Assembly: GCA_003993805.1 (NCBI GenBank)
Contig: RSEF01000001.1
Span: 148,931,545-148,995,544, forward strand
Length of the DNA stretch: 64,000 bases
Source: Himantopus leucocephalus
Lineage: Eukaryota; Chordata; Aves; Charadriiformes; Recurvirostridae
Direction of reading: 5' to 3'
In this document: positions 1 through 13,399 of the stretch, piece after piece
Numbering within the stretch: position 1 is the stretch's first letter
Layout of the letters: every line of letters starts with the position of its first letter
Notes under the pieces: generated by a model
Database searches by the model: none
Told to the model about the DNA's origin: nothing
Seen by the model: only the letters and a program-made list of their open reading frames with translations
Made by a program: the position numbers and the translations under genes

Positions 1-3000
1 TTTTTTTACATAATAAATACCGTTGCCATAAAAACAATGGAAACCAAGAACTCTTGACAACTCATTTTAGGTCTGGTAGGCTTGAATGTAAACTGAGCTG
101 CCCAGAGAGAGTTGGTGGAAGAGTTTACTCGCTGTAATTGTAATAAAGGAAATTTAAAAACCACAATCTGTTTCAAGTCAAAAACGAACAACTGAATATT
201 GTCTTAAACATTTTTTTCCCCTGCTCTTGGCATGCCTGTGCTCTTTAGGCAAGTGGCATTATGGGAGTCAGGATACAAATGCTATTTCTTTTAGATAACT
301 AAAACTGTGTTGTTTCTGAACCCTTCAGTCCATTAATTCAAATTTTGTAGTTTCAGAGTCTTTGCTTTACAGTGTAAGAAAATAAAACATAAAAGCTAGG
401 AATAAGTAATAAGTAGGGATCAAATCAGATAATCTATTTGTTTCTGGTGTTACACTTCATTTGATAAACTTTACATGGCTGACGGGTTTGATATGATGTT
501 AAATGCATTTGGTTATCCTATGCAATGTATCTTCATTATTTTTCTCTATCTAATATTTATTCCAGAAAGGTGGCCCTTCTCTGACTGGCATGCCATTTTC
601 TCTATTACAATATTACAAAAGCGTTAACAAAACATTTTTAAATAAATGGCTGGAGGGAGGTGTGAACATTTGTGTCTGGCGTTAAGCTTTCATTTGAAAA
701 CTAAGATTAATGCCGTTATTATTATGTGATATTTTCATTATAATATCATTTTTGGTGTAAGCAAAATACGGATTTCTGGCCTAGCTCTTAGATGTCTTGC
801 ATATGTAATAGCGTTTTTGATAGCTTTCTTTCTTAAGGTGGTATGCTGGCTAGTACATCTACCAAGTGACTTTGTGTCTGAAGGATCCACACTGATGATA
901 GTGCACACAGTTTTATACGGTTTAACCATAGGAGGGAGCCTCTCCTCTTTCGAAGTTACACGGAAAGATGCAGTCATGAGCCTTTGGAGGTATCTTCCTA
1001 CCAGTTTGCATTTGGAAGTGTAAATGCCTCTTTTTTCCTGTAAGGCTGATCCACTGCAGTTTCCCAGGCAGGTACATTTACTTGGGAGTCAAGCCGGCTA
1101 GTTCCAGAAAGAGCTATGCAGAAACCATCAAACCCTGCTCCCAGCGGACTGTAAGAGTGTGATCATACCTGAACAGGAATGGGATTCCGCCTTTGTTAGA
1201 AAATCGCCGGGTTGCATAAATATCTGCCAGCATGAGTACAGCTGCTGCAGGACACAGTGCTCGTTTAGCTGACGCTGCAGAGGTTGTACTCTCACCTTTT
1301 CCATGGCATCCCTGTCTTCATTGCAGACAATCATTATTGGACAAGTAAATATTTTGGTTGTTGCCCTTTTATTTCAATCAGGTTAGGTTTGGCCTTAGCA
1401 CAGTTTACACAGTTCAAAGTAAAATTTGTGTTTTAATGGAGTTGATGAAGTGGAAGGACACCTGTGTGTGAGTATATTTAAATACGTTTGTGATGAAATT
1501 GATTGCATTGAATTGGATCGATAAGCTGACATAACAGAGAGATAAATTAATCTGTCGAATTAAAACCCACGAAATAAATTCAGAAGGGAAATATATCATT
1601 AGAGAGGAAAAAATGGAGAATGGTTAGAGAAGCTTGAGCAAAAGAATGACTTAAAATGACTGATTATTAAAGCTTAATACCTAAATTGAATTAAATTTTA
1701 GGTAATTTCATTTTTTTTCTTTATATAAATGAGATTTAAAAGAAGACACCCGTAAAGTTTTTATGTGGTCAGAAATTATTTCCCAGGTTACTTGAGCTTG
1801 GTGATTCAGCTTGAGTCTCCCCTTCGTGGTGAATGGAGGTTTCTCTGATGCTTTGACCATCAGGCCTGCCCTCCTCTTCCTCATCTTACAAGTCTGAGCT
1901 GGGGCACTGGAGCTGAAGTGGCCTTAATGAGAGATAGTGATTGTTGCCAAGATGCCATAAAGATGCATAGTGCTCATGGTTCCTGGAGTGAGAGCTCACA
2001 GTAGACTCAAACAGGAAAGTGGGGTCTGTCTTAGACTGACCTGTTTCTCCAGCCTTGCAAAGCTGTTTTTCCATGTTTCTCCCCTCGTTACTCCAGTTCT
2101 GGGCCATATTATTGCTTTCTGAATCCTCTGCCCGCTCAATGTGTACTCTGAAATCTGTCCTGGATAGCAACAGGTTTATCTTACATTATTCTGAACAAAT
2201 AAAAAGAATCCCACATTTTCTCACAGCAAGAGCAGTGCGTGGTATTAACTCAGGCGTTTCTCACACCTAATATTCTACTACTTTCCTTGCGTACATTATT
2301 GGATAAAGTCCAGATAAAGTCATATGTTATTTTTTCTTGTCATGTGAATGTGATGATAACTCCTAGGAGGAATCTTTAATGAGGGGGTAAATCTGCAACA
2401 GTGCTTATGTTACAGCTCAGTACTATAAATTCTTGTGCATATAAGTAGATTTCTTGCATGGAGTCTGATTAACTGTAAGACATTGATGATGCCTGTGTTT
2501 GCAGTAGTTTGCAGGGCGGTTTTCCGTAAGCTATTTATACCATATGTCAGTATGCCACTTTATTCCTTCCTTCTCCTCTCTCTTCCCAAATACGCCCAAG
2601 TTAACTGTATTAATTTTTCTTTGTTTTGGAAAAATGGGCAGTAATACCAATATGTAAATCATTGTGTACATGTTTTCACTGTGTAGTAATATCCAAAAGT
2701 TGGAATTCCAACTGTGCTGCAAACCTCTAAACTGCAGGGAAAATATATGTGTCTCCTCCAAAGAACTTAACAGCCTGAGGCTTCAAGCCTAGGAATTTTT
2801 TATGCAGATGTTTGTCTTTAAATACTGAAGGGGTTACAAAAATCTTGATGGCTGGGTTTTGAAAAAGGTTTTCAGTCTTCTCAATGCCTACCTCTTCGTG
2901 CCTGCCCCAGTCAGTCTGTCTGTAGCACAACTGTGATGACAATATCTGATCAATTAAAAAAAATTCAGGGAACGCCTGTAGGATGGATGTCTCCTAATCC

Positions 3001-5460
3001 CAGGCTGCCTACTCATCCCCAGGCTGGTGCACAGGGCTGCAGAGGATGGGCTGGATTAGGGGTGTTTTTCCTGGCTGCCCAGGAGCAGTACCCCACAGTC
3101 CCAAATGACAGTGTTGGCTCATTTCTGACCGGCCCTTCTCTGACCAGCATGCCATGTATGCCAAAGCCTCTGAAAAGGTACTTGGAATGTTTCTGTCCAA
3201 TTTATAGAGGGCAACATGCTTCTTGCTCCATACAATTTATGGATGAAGAAGGGATGAAGATCTAACCTTTTACAAGCCACAGGCTGTTCTTCCCGTTTAC
3301 TGTTTTAATTTTATTCTTTGTCAAACTTTATGAAGACTGACACATTTACTGAGGTTCACGGGCTAGATGCACCAGTATCGGCTGACGTGCTTTGAAGTTC
3401 CAAGGCAGATATCCTCAGTTTCACACATACACTCCTAATGTAAACCCAGCTGCACTGCTGAATCCTTGCTTTCATCCAACTCAGACACAAAAGCAAAGAG
3501 AGAGTGGATTTAGACTGAACCTGGAGATCAAGCCTAAAGGAAATGCTATCAGAAAACCCTTGTCAAAGTGCAACACTGACTTTAGTAACATTCTTGCTGG
3601 AGTGACTCTATTAATCTGAATTTCTTATTTTTTTTCCTTTTACCTTACTATCTTTTTCTGCGTGTTCTTCCCTCATTACTACTAGTCATCCTTCCTTCTC
3701 ATGCCAGTTCTCTCCTCTTCCAGTTTGCAGAATTGCCACTATGCTGCTTACTCAGAAGACAGATCCTGTGACATAGCTAAGGAATATCCCTGAAATTCAA
3801 CATACATATGTTACAGGCTGGCTGAGCATAGACCATTAAACAGCCTTACCTTTGAATGGCAAAGTTTTAATACTAATTGACTCAAAGAGTTTGTTAAAAG
3901 GTGTGGTCTCTAGAGCACTAGACTATTTATGGAATTTAAGCTTCTTGATCAAATGCTTAAAAGTCAGATGATGCGCGTACCCCTAAGATGTGCATTTCCT
4001 TCTGTATATAAAGATGTGCTACCTCCATTTTCTACACCGCCTTTAAGAATTACTGGGAGTTTCTTTCTAGGATAAGGTAAGCAAACAAAAAGAACTGTGG
4101 TGGATTGCACTAATCAGTCACACCAGCAATTCTCAAAGCGCTTAGCAACCTTTAAAGTTTAGTTTTGCTGGAGTCTTTTCCAGTGCAATTGCCTGCACCA
4201 CTCTGTTTGCAGAAATGATTATTTGAAATGCACTTATGATTGCTATTAAAAATGCAGGGCTGTTATCCAAATGACCTTACCTTATGCTTTTTGTTAATCC
4301 AAGAAACGCAGAAAGGAGTAAATGCTATGCAAAAAGGTGGTTTTGACAGATGATACAGATAAAAGAGGACATATAAGGGTGAGCAAGTAGAAAAAAAACT
4401 ATGTAGCAGAGTGCGTAAACCTGCTGCTATTTCCTAAAGCTCAGACTTCCTTCAGGCATTTGTCATGAGTTAGTCTGAAAGTTACGTTCTGCTACAAAAA
4501 TGAGAAAAATGAGCTCTTCCAATTTTTTAGTGCCTGTTGTTTTCAGTAGTATGTCCTATTGTGAGATTTTTTTTCCCCTATGCAAACTCATTTTAACTGG
4601 CTTCCAAGTACAAGGGTGGCTACACTTTTCAAACTCTTCCTTTTCACAGGTACGGCTCTTCTTGTTTGTGTGTATCATAGTTAACAACATGCAGGATGGT
4701 ATGAAATTGTGGTATTTAGAGGTTATTTATTTATTAGAGGTCTTACCCTTTCTAAAACATTTAGTGTACTTATTTCTTTACAGTGGGCATGGTCTCAGCG
4801 TGTTAGAGAAAGATGAAAGAACGATGGCAGCAGTTTAGAAGCTGTCATTGGGATATAAATGGTTCACAAGTACATCTCTTAAAACTCCTTTTTAAGGGGC
4901 GAAATTCAGGCCACGTGACTTTCATCACGCTAGAGTCCCACCTAAATCCCTCAGTGGGGTCACCTGAAGCAAGTGTGTAATTCTAAGGTGGTTCTCAGAA
5001 AGAAAAATAATTTTAAAAATGTAGTTGAATTAACAAAACAAGATAACTACAGGTATTCCTTTGTATAAATCTGTCAGATTTTGCTTTTTTGGGTCTCAGT
5101 CAATCTCTGGCTTCTGTCTGATTATCTTTCAGTATTATCATGAGTTGGGCACTACCTCACAGAAATTCTACAGAAAGAAAAATATTCATAAATATGAAAG
5201 CACATAAATACCATCATCTGAAACAAAGTGAATATTTTTGGAAAGAGTGAATAGGATTCACATATATTTATGATAAATTTTTGCTAGTGGAGAGACTTTG
5301 TGTGTATTTTTAGACAGAATTATGAGTATCAGATCCAAAACTAGAAACAATAACAAAATAATTTGTGTGATATCAAATACAAAATATATAAGAACTTGGT
5401 CTCAAACATAGGGTAGACTAGACCTTGCTTTCATAAATCATCTTTCAGCACACGAGGCTC
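1..5460. other. AT-rich non-coding stretch
   Basis: I see no gene in this stretch. The open frames are short, have random-looking composition and are not framed by convincing splice sites. The only internal repetition noticed is a 25-bp near-repeat (572-596 and 3131-3155, two differences). The stretch is probably intronic or intergenic; which of the two cannot be decided from sequence alone. Confidence 0.6.
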
Positions 5461-5469
5461 ACTGGAGAT

Positions 5470-5620
5470 GGGGTGCAGTAGTGTGGAACAGCAGAGACTT
5501 GGCTTCCTGCCCGAGGCTTCCTTGAGCCAGGTCATTTGGCCTCAGTATCCACCCGTAAAACCAGAGATTTGACACCCTCCAGTATTATCATAACGAACCC
5601 ATCTGATTAGATGAACAAGC
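5470..5620 (+). mobile_element. MIR-like ancient SINE remnant
   Basis: The order of words matches the MIR family body in forward orientation. A segment like the MIR core (GCAGAGACTTGGCTTCCTGCC) is followed by one resembling the conserved 'ctgtgtgaccttgggcaagt' part, here TGAGCCAGGTCATTTGGCCT. Then come CTCAGTATCCACCCGTAAAA, like the usual 'cctcagtttccccatctgtaaaa', and an AT-rich tail with TATTATCATAAC. MIRs are old tRNA-derived SINEs found across amniotes, and this copy is heavily eroded, as expected in a bird. No target-site duplication is visible. The call rests on remembered consensus words, not on an alignment. Confidence 0.5.
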
Positions 5621-6124
5621 AGAAACAAAGACATAAAGCATATTAGCAACCTGTGTTCCTCTCTAAGGAAATAAGAGGCTGACTTCACATGTTAATGAGC
5701 TCGAGCCTATGGAGGCAGCGCCTTACATTTCAGAGAGTTCGTTCACCATTTTTCTTTTTCAACTTTTTCATGGAAAGGCAATTTCTTCACAGAGAGTTCT
5801 GTGAAATGTGGCAGCTTTTATGTTAAATATGTTAATCTTGTAAAAAGATTTCTGAACTCTTTTTAGCAGAGAATCCACATTCAAATACTGAATTTGCAGA
5901 CACCAATTTTAATATATATGAATCCTCTGATATTTTATGAAAATTTTTAGGTAATAAATAAAAGACTTGGCATTGCAATTGTTTGCCTCAGGTTACTGCA
6001 GTGAGGCCTTTGTCCAGTAAAGAATTGTCCGAGATTCCTGGTTAAGAAATTAAATTAGCATAGTTAAAAGACAGCTCACAAAATTCACAGCCCAAGTGTT
6101 TGGTCATAAATGAAACAAACAGAA

Positions 6125-6159
6125 TTCCTTCTTTCCTTCTTTCCTTCCTTCCTTCCTTT
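6125..6159. repeat. (TTCC/TTTC)n microsatellite
   Basis: A short pyrimidine-only tetranucleotide run of CTTT and CTTC units. It is imperfect and about 35 bp long. Confidence 0.85.
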
Positions 6160-7379
6160 GTTCTCTGCCGATGTTGCCATTTTCTTGAACTAAAATACGA
6201 TTTGGAGTAAACCATTGGGATTAATTCACCTCCTTGGAGCCTCTTCCTTATCCCCTTACACCCTAACCCCAACAAAAGTGGAAAGGGATTCCCCCAACTT
6301 CCCAATTTTGAGGTAGGAAAAGGGTGTTCCAGGCATTTGTTACACATTTAGTTGATTTTCCCTGTTAAAATGGCTCTGTATGGTGGAAGATCCTCCTCTG
6401 CTCCTGTCTCCTCCTTCAACTAAGCAATAATGGGGAGACAGAGCCGTGAAGTCACAACCCATATTGTGAAAAAAGATCTCATCCATCAAACTGTCACCTC
6501 AGTTTTCTGTCCAGGGTCACAGAGGAACAAAGTCAGCTTGTGTCAGGTTGAAATAGCATTGGTAAGTGTTAGTGTGTGTGAAGCTGGTGGTTTGAAGTCT
6601 ATTTATTTTGTTTGAAAGGCTCAAACAGCATGCTGCCGAGCAGAGGAACAGGCAGGAGGAAGTCTCCTTATAAATTATTACTGGAAGGCTCACAGCCATC
6701 ATTTAAGATGTGAAATTTTGCCATCTGCTTTTCTAAGTCTTTGATTTACTTTGTGACAGCTGTCTGTTTCTGAGTTTCCACATCTCACAGAGAGGTAAAA
6801 CTTGCATTAAAAAACTAATATGACAACAGTACTTCTTTAACAAAGACTTAATGCTTTCTTGAATACCAGAGAATATGCAGGGGATGTTATCTCAATAGCT
6901 ATGGCATGCTTTCAAGACAAATTACATGAAAAAAATGCTGCCTTTTTACATTAACCGGGAACGTTCATGTAAAGTAAAGTAAATGTAAGTAAAGATAGAA
7001 ATCTCTTTTTGTTGTGAAAAATGCAATTGTTTGTTCTGATTTTAGCTATCAAAAGCATTTTAGGGTGGCACCAATGGGTTTTTGATATTGCTTTTAATTT
7101 GGTGATTCCTGAAGTTATTGATTTCTTATCTGTTGCAGTCTTTTTTTATACTTTTTATTGTTTATTTTCTGGGGGAACATCTTTGTTGTTATTTTGCTGT
7201 TCGAAATACATAAGGTTTGTTTACATGTTCTTTGTTAAAAAGAAAAATCTTAGGTCCAACAACAGCTTTAGGAAGTCACGTAGCTAATTTGAAAAGAACA
7301 AAAAAAAAAAGGCTAACTACTTCAGTGTGGGCTAATCGAGATGCATGCGGGGAACTCTTGCAAGTACCCAGGGGTGTGC

Positions 7380-7820
7380 TCATTTCAGAAATTAGCGGCT
7401 GAGAGGGTGATGAGTGGAGGTGTGCACTTTTCCATGCCTTATCCTGACGTGCTGGCTGTGTTTGGGGTGTGCTGCCCAAGTGCCCGGCGAGCGTGTTTGG
7501 ATACCCTCCCTGAGGATGGCCCTGCGGCGGAGGGGGGGAGCTGAGTGGCAGCAGCATCTCTTCCCCCACCCCCGGGAGAATCGCTTCTGCTGAAGTCATT
7601 TGGTGTGTGCTGCTTTTTCCTGTGCGAGGATTAGGGAGTAGGAGAATGGCTTTGTGAGGAGGCTCGGAGAGAGGGAGCTGAAGAGAGGCTGAACAGAGGG
7701 GCCGAAAGACTTTAGCCTTTCATAGTTCTTTCAGTCAATTCATTCTGGGAGACCAATTGCATGCGATACGGCAGCTGGGGGTTTTGTTTTCCTTTCAGCT
7801 ATATACTGTAGGAGAAGCTG
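7380..7820 (+). promoter_or_regulatory. Possible alternative promoter / non-coding first exon
   Basis: This block is clearly richer in G+C than its surroundings, with CpG-containing words such as CCCGGCGAGCG and CCCTGCGGCGG. It then turns into a purine-rich leader-like stretch (GAGGAGGCTCGGAGAGAGGG at about 7657). It ends in a near-consensus splice donor, CTG|GTAAGG, with GT at 7821-7822, followed by a T-rich run. No long open frame spans the block, so any exon would be 5' untranslated. This is inference from composition plus one donor; CAGE or RNA-seq would decide it. Confidence 0.25.
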
Positions 7821-9702
7821 GTAAGGTTATTTTTTTTTTTTTCCTTGTTCTACTGTTCCATGATGCTATTGTAATTGCTTTATCGAAGTGACTGTTTGGT
7901 GAGGAAGGGAAGTTGGTTAATGATGCTGAGGGTCCCCTGCATTGTCTCTGCTTTGTGCAGCTGCATAGTTTGGGGAGAGGCACTGTTTACAGTAGAGGGG
8001 CTGGTTTCCGTTGAACAACTTTGCTGTTATTTTTCCAAAGTTGTTTCAGCCTTTCTTTCGGTGAAGCTAGGAAAATAAGCAAATAAACGGACTTGGCTGT
8101 TTAGAGATGGGTAAATTTATAGAGGCTGCAATTTGTTGAAAAAGCTGTTCTGCCGAAATCCCAGTTTCAGATGTTCTGCCTTTGATGTTATCGGATTTGT
8201 CACTCTGCTGGATCAACTCCAAAGCTGGGTTTAATGTGAGAACCTTCTCTCACAAATCTTTTTTTCACATTTCCAGCAGGGACAAGATAGGTCGCTCGAA
8301 CTGATAGCCAAAGAAAACAAAACAAAATGTATCTGTGGAAGGTGGAAATATTTGGGGAAAGGAAAAATCCTAGGGGAACTCTGGAATTAAAAAATAAATG
8401 AAGGAGCATTAATTCTTGGCACTAATTTTTAGCAGAATGCTCCTGATCAGTGTAATAGGAAGCATGTGGTTAGGCAGAGAATATAAATACCCTTTCAGAA
8501 GATTCAAGATGCACAGGTGCATATCCTGTCTAACTGCACCCTTCCAAAGAGAGAGTTTATCAGATTTATCCCCTTTGAGGGGTAGGGGGGGAAAAGAGAA
8601 GAAAACCAGAAGATCCTGGCTATCCTGTCCCTTTCCCCTCTTCTTGTTATTTTTAGAATAGTGACTTGTGTTTGTCAGAGTCTTTTATTTCCTTTCATAT
8701 TATCGTGGGAAACTTTAGCTTGAATTGGTCGGACATACATGAGCGCAGCTTGGGGCATACCATGTCTATTCCACAGGCAGGCTATGAAAATCCTGCCTGT
8801 GACTCAGATGAATTGTAACGACCATAATTACCAACAAAAGTTTCTTTTGTGGCCATTCAAAAACCACGAACAAGGTAAGGGGGAATGATTGACAACAGTT
8901 ACAGTACTGATTGACAGAGAACCAAAAACTTGGTCCATGACTTAGTATGTTAGGTTTTCAAGAAGTGTTGACCTTTTTCACTCTTATTCTGTTCTTTCTG
9001 GTGGACTATTCCCAAGTCCTCTATAGAGGCTAGAATGTCTATCTAAAATGTGTCTTTGTAATTACTGGCTATAGTCTGTACGTCTCTTTACAATGATATG
9101 CTTATTTGTTGGTGCCGAAACAAAATTGAGAGATGCATTGCAATCAGACCTCCATGAAAGAATGTGTATCTTTTATATGCCTCGCATGCTTAACTATTGA
9201 TTTCAGCTACAGATTTCACTCTTATGAACTAATGAAGTGCCACATCCAAATCCTGCAAATTTATACTCAAAGTTCTAGCTCTTAATAATGGAAGGCCCAA
9301 GGATATCAATGTGATTACTCATGTGAGTAAAGATTTAGACTCATTTCCCATTCATGAATGAAATGGTTTAGGAAGTGCACAGTTACTATGGTTCTCTTTT
9401 GGCTTAAATCCAAAAAATCTCTATTAAAACAACTACTAATGACATTTGTTAGAGGGGCCCAAGCACAGACAAATACACTGATTTAATATAAGAATGTAGT
9501 AGACTCTTCACAGCAGTATTTCAAGAATGATAAAAACATTCTCTCTTCATCTTATTAACAGTTTTAAAAACACGGGAAACATAATTCATCTCTTTGTGCT
9601 GCACCACAAGATATGGCCATGACCCTTGAAATACTACTATGAGTTACTCCTCCCTTTGAGAATTAAAGTTAATTTAGTGTGGTCTTTATCACATACTCGC
9701 CC
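7821..9702. other. Non-coding stretch, nothing recognised
   Basis: AT-rich sequence with short random open frames only. No repeat family, RNA gene or splice-site pair was recognised. It ends at an assembly gap. Confidence 0.6.
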
Positions 9703-9802
9703 NNNNNNNNNNNNNNNNNNNNNNNNNNNNNNNNNNNNNNNNNNNNNNNNNNNNNNNNNNNNNNNNNNNNNNNNNNNNNNNNNNNNNNNNNNNNNNNNNN
9801 NN
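9703..9802. other. Assembly gap (100 N)
   Basis: A run of exactly 100 unknown bases, which is the usual placeholder length for a scaffold gap of unknown size. Open frames running through it are artefacts. The flanks are AT-rich and do not resemble each other. Confidence 0.98.
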
Positions 9803-10605
9803 AAAAATCAGTTGAGATAAAGCAGGCCAAGAAAAAACAACCAGCTGTAGTCGATACTGTTCAGTGTGAAAAACGTGATGTTAATTCTCTCCATTTTTTT
9901 TTCTGTAGGAGATCACTAAAGGGCTTTATGGTCTTTCCAGATCAGTACAAAAGACATTCTATATCTTGATGTGCCTCTATGAATTTGAAAGATGTGACCT
10001 CCGTAGAGGATACTACTGTTGGTTTTACATCATTAATGTTTCCCTTCATTTATTTCTGCAGAATACCTGCACTGTCTTTTAAAGTGGGAATTGCCTGGGG
10101 TGACAAATTGAATCTTGAATCTTTGCACCTGACGCCATGTGAGCCTATAAATTAGTTATGGGCTAGGAAGATAGAATCCTAAATGTTTCTATTTCTCATA
10201 GAGAAAATGACCCTTGGGGTCACTAACCAAAGAATGAAAAACCTGGACTTGTTAACAAGAAAACAATTAATTATTTACACACATGTGGGTATTTGCTATT
10301 AGCATCTTTAGAATTAGAAGTCCTTGTTCTGCTAGATTTACTTCTGCCCTCGAGATTCTAGTTGTTAAAAATGGGGTTCAGTATGGAAATTTGTACAATG
10401 GAAACTGTGAGTTGAAGCAGGGCTACCGATGTCCATTGCTTTTGGTCTTTCAAAGGAACCAAAGATTAAGCTGTATTATTTCAAAGCTATGATAGTGTAG
10501 AATCACCAGTAGCAACTGTACCATCACCCACATGGTGGTTTATTATTCTAGCACGTTCATGGCCAGGACGAGGCAAATAAATTATTGAGTGCTGAGGGTG
10601 ATTTC

Positions 10606-10630
10606 ATTTATTTATGTATGTATGTATGTC
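10606..10630. repeat. (ATTT)n(ATGT)n microsatellite
   Basis: A few ATTT units followed by about four TATG units. Simple short tandem repeat. Confidence 0.8.
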
Positions 10631-11626
10631 ATTGTTAGAGCAAACAGTAGAGAAAAATCTTGCATCCTAATATGACTCCCATGGGGAAATCTTAATGCCA
10701 TTCAGCCAGGTGGAGCTTCTATGTGGGTTTTTTCCATTCACTGCCATCCGCCTATCCATCATAATGCCCTGAGCACTTTTCATCCATGAGAACTCCTTGC
10801 TATAGCAATATATAGGCTTTGTAAATAAAGTCTGGCACCCCTAAGGGGAACAATATAGACTTCTAGGAATTCTCATATATTTAATCTGTTTTAAGGCCTG
10901 AAAAGTATATTTCTGTAATAAAATATTTTAAGACCTTTTTGTCCTGGGAAATTTCTTTTCCATGGCAGGTGACCTTTACAGGTCCTCTCTGGCTACAGAA
11001 CTGCTACGGATATGAACATTTAGGGGTAACAAATGGATACAGTATGATGCAGGTATTTTTTAAAGATTTCTCCAAGGCTAAAGCACTTCCCCCCTCCCCC
11101 AATATCTGAGCAGTTTGAAAGCATCAAGGCCCATGTTATCCCCGCAGATACGTGCAGAAAGGTCCCAATGGCTACAGCCAAACCTGCACACGTGCATCCA
11201 AGGGCAGTACTTTGGCTCTGAAGGTTAACTAGGATATGAAAGAATAGAACTGGGGTTTGTATAGCCGCTTTCATACTTGTTATGGCTCAAAGCATATTAC
11301 AAGGAAATAAATGAGATACTATTCACACAGGGAGCATGCGGGAAGGCTGAGAAGACATCAGGTGCTTAGTAGAAGATGACACAGTGTTTCGAAAAGCAGA
11401 GCTTGATTTATTAAGAAAACTAATAGTGGTCAGAAATACTAATGTTATTGTTTTTTCCTTCCTCTTCCTCTCTCTGTCTCTTACACCCACAAAAGATGCC
11501 ATTGAAATTTTAACTTTAGAGTTTTTAACCCACTATCTTAAAACTGTCGACTTTTTCTTTTTCCTCCACCTTTTCTTCTGAGCATCCAGCAAGATCTGGG
11601 TGTTAGGTCTGGAAAAAAAAAAAGCC

Positions 11627-11671
11627 TTCTCAAATGCTCAAATGCTTCTCAAATACAGTCTCAAATGCTTT
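11627..11671. repeat. Short CTCAAATGCT internal repeat
   Basis: The word TCTCAAATGCT occurs at both ends of this segment, with CAAATGCT and TCTCAAATAC variants between. It is a small cluster of imperfect direct copies about 45 bp long, probably replication slippage. Confidence 0.6.
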
Positions 11672-11757
11672 AGTCTACTCATGCTGACATCACATGCATA
11701 GCTATGTAGTAGGATATGTGCAGTTGTTTGGAGAAGACACTCCTAAGCAGCTAAACA

Positions 11758-12019
11758 AGGTAGGCAGAGTTTTCCAGTAGGTTCTTGAGGGCAACCTGCA
11801 CTGCTTAGAGCAGAGACATCTGAGCTGGCTCTGTCTGTGCTCAGTCAGGACTCCGGGGTATGCGGTTGTCATGGTTTAGGCACCTGANTGAGGTAGGCAG
11901 AGTTTTCCAGTAGGTTCTTGAGGGCAACCTGCGCTGCTAGAGCAGAGACATCTGAGCTGGCTCTGTCTGTGCTCTGTCAGGACTCCGGGGTATGCGGTTG
12001 TCATGGTTTAGGCACCTGA
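11758..12019. repeat. Direct duplication around a single N (assembly join)
   Basis: A 130-bp segment (11758-11887) is repeated as a 129-bp segment (11891-12019) on the other side of one N at 11888. The copies differ at two substitutions and one 1-bp indel. A duplicated block meeting exactly at a one-base placeholder is the signature of two contig ends that overlap but were joined without merging. The true genome probably holds one copy. Confidence 0.85.
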
Positions 12020-13270
12020 GCTGACAAATCACGTGGGAGCTTAAATTCAGAAGCGATATTGTCTCAGCTAGCTCTAGCAAAGCGTGGGCTAGCGAGTGCT
12101 TCCAAGATACCGCACTGCTCTTATGCAGCTTCTTGCCACGACCTGGGTAAATCTTCACCGTGCTACCCTAATTCAAGTCTCTGGTAGCTTAGATAGCAAG
12201 CTACATGTACCCCATGGTGCAACAAAGACCTGCCATACAGACCCCCATCATACGGGAAATGCTGAGACAGCAGATTCCTCTACAAAGCTCATTGCAAGAT
12301 TTGAGGTAGCTGGGATGATGCAAGAGTTGACAAGCCACCTGAGCCCACATACTGTTAAGTTTCGAAGGGGAAAGAGTCAGTTAGTCCCAGATACAATGTA
12401 TTTAGCCTGGTGTTCCCAACACCACCAAATGAACAATTTTCAGAACTTGTGGCTTCTCGTTATCTGTTTTTGATGCGTTGGAGTCGCATGTGCCTGTAAT
12501 TTCCCCTCTAAATCCCTCGGTGAGTAAGCACTCTTGCGGTGACTGCATAGCTCTTACTGCTTGGAACAGTCTGAATCCATGTTACTAACATCAGGGTTGG
12601 ATTTATCTGATGATATTTCCTTAATGGTTTAATTTGTTAAAACATTTAATAGACCATTTCTGGAATGATGTACTCAATATTCTTACCATAAAAATTAGCA
12701 GCAACATGTGTATCTGTCTGCTCCTGCCTTTGAAGTGGTAGGATTTGGTCTCGGGCAGTGCCAGGAACTTGCTGCTTTTGTAGTTTGGGTGGAATAATTT
12801 GGATTCAATCACAGATTTTCTTGCTGATTATTCTCTGCCTTACAGTAAGCAGGATTATGGGAGGTGCCCTTCAGTAATGATCATAATAATAGGATATTAT
12901 ATACCTACAAGCATCCATACACACATGTATGCGCTACATTTACACTTATATCTGAATTTTTAGTAGCTCTACAGTAATTTCTTAGTTGAACTTCCCCCCT
13001 TTGTTTATATATATATCTCTCTCTCTGTTATGATAGCCTTCCTGCTATTCCCTTTTTTATGTGGAGGTGAGGGCTATCACTGCTGGTGCAGGACCCAGGG
13101 GTTTTAACCATGTACTGACTGGGGCCTATTTTGCCTCCTTAACTCATACAAAGCTTTGCATTTTGGTATTGCACTGGAAGCTGAAGAAGAAATAATATGA
13201 AGAAGTATGATAAGAAGCCCAAAAGCTTCTAAACTAGTGTTTAGCTAGAGTTAAGGGAAAATTTCCCGTC
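12020..13270. other. Non-coding stretch, nothing recognised
   Basis: No recognisable gene. A 125-codon open frame (12096-12473, +) has random-like composition, no domain I recognise and no splice or promoter support. An (AT)n(CT)n microsatellite sits at 13005-13027. Confidence 0.55.
13005..13027. repeat. (TA)n(TC)n microsatellite
   Basis: Alternating TA units pass directly into TC units, a compound dinucleotide repeat of about 23 bp. Confidence 0.85.
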
Positions 13271-13399
13271 CTTTTCAGATCATGGCAGCAGAGTCAAAGG
13301 CAAAAGTCATCTCATGAAGAGCAAAGTGGACCGGGGTCAGGGCGCTTATCCACAGGGAAGCATCAGGAGAAAGGGAAAAGCTGGAAAGGAGAGCCAAGG

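Larger units (their letters stand above)
9803..11757. other. Non-coding stretch, nothing recognised
   Basis: AT-rich sequence. It contains a small ATTT/ATGT microsatellite at 10606-10630 and otherwise only short open frames of random composition. An acceptor-like T-rich run ending in TGTAG occurs at about 9909, but no matching donor or plausible reading frame follows. Confidence 0.55.

Noticed and set aside
6970..7000. GTAAAGTAAAGTAAATGTAAGTAAAG as a possible structured repeat
   Set aside because: Short imperfect simple sequence without extended periodicity.
9895..9960. Possible exon after the acceptor-like run ending TGTAG at about 9909
   Set aside because: No donor within a plausible distance and no coding-like frame; T-rich runs ending in AG are common by chance.
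11998..12010. TGTCATGGTTTA, similar to the start of some avian LTRs
   Set aside because: Only 12 bases match, no LTR body or paired repeat follows, and the second occurrence at 11868 is part of the assembly duplication.
12096..12473. 125-codon forward frame
   Set aside because: No known domain, no Kozak or splice context, and random-like composition.
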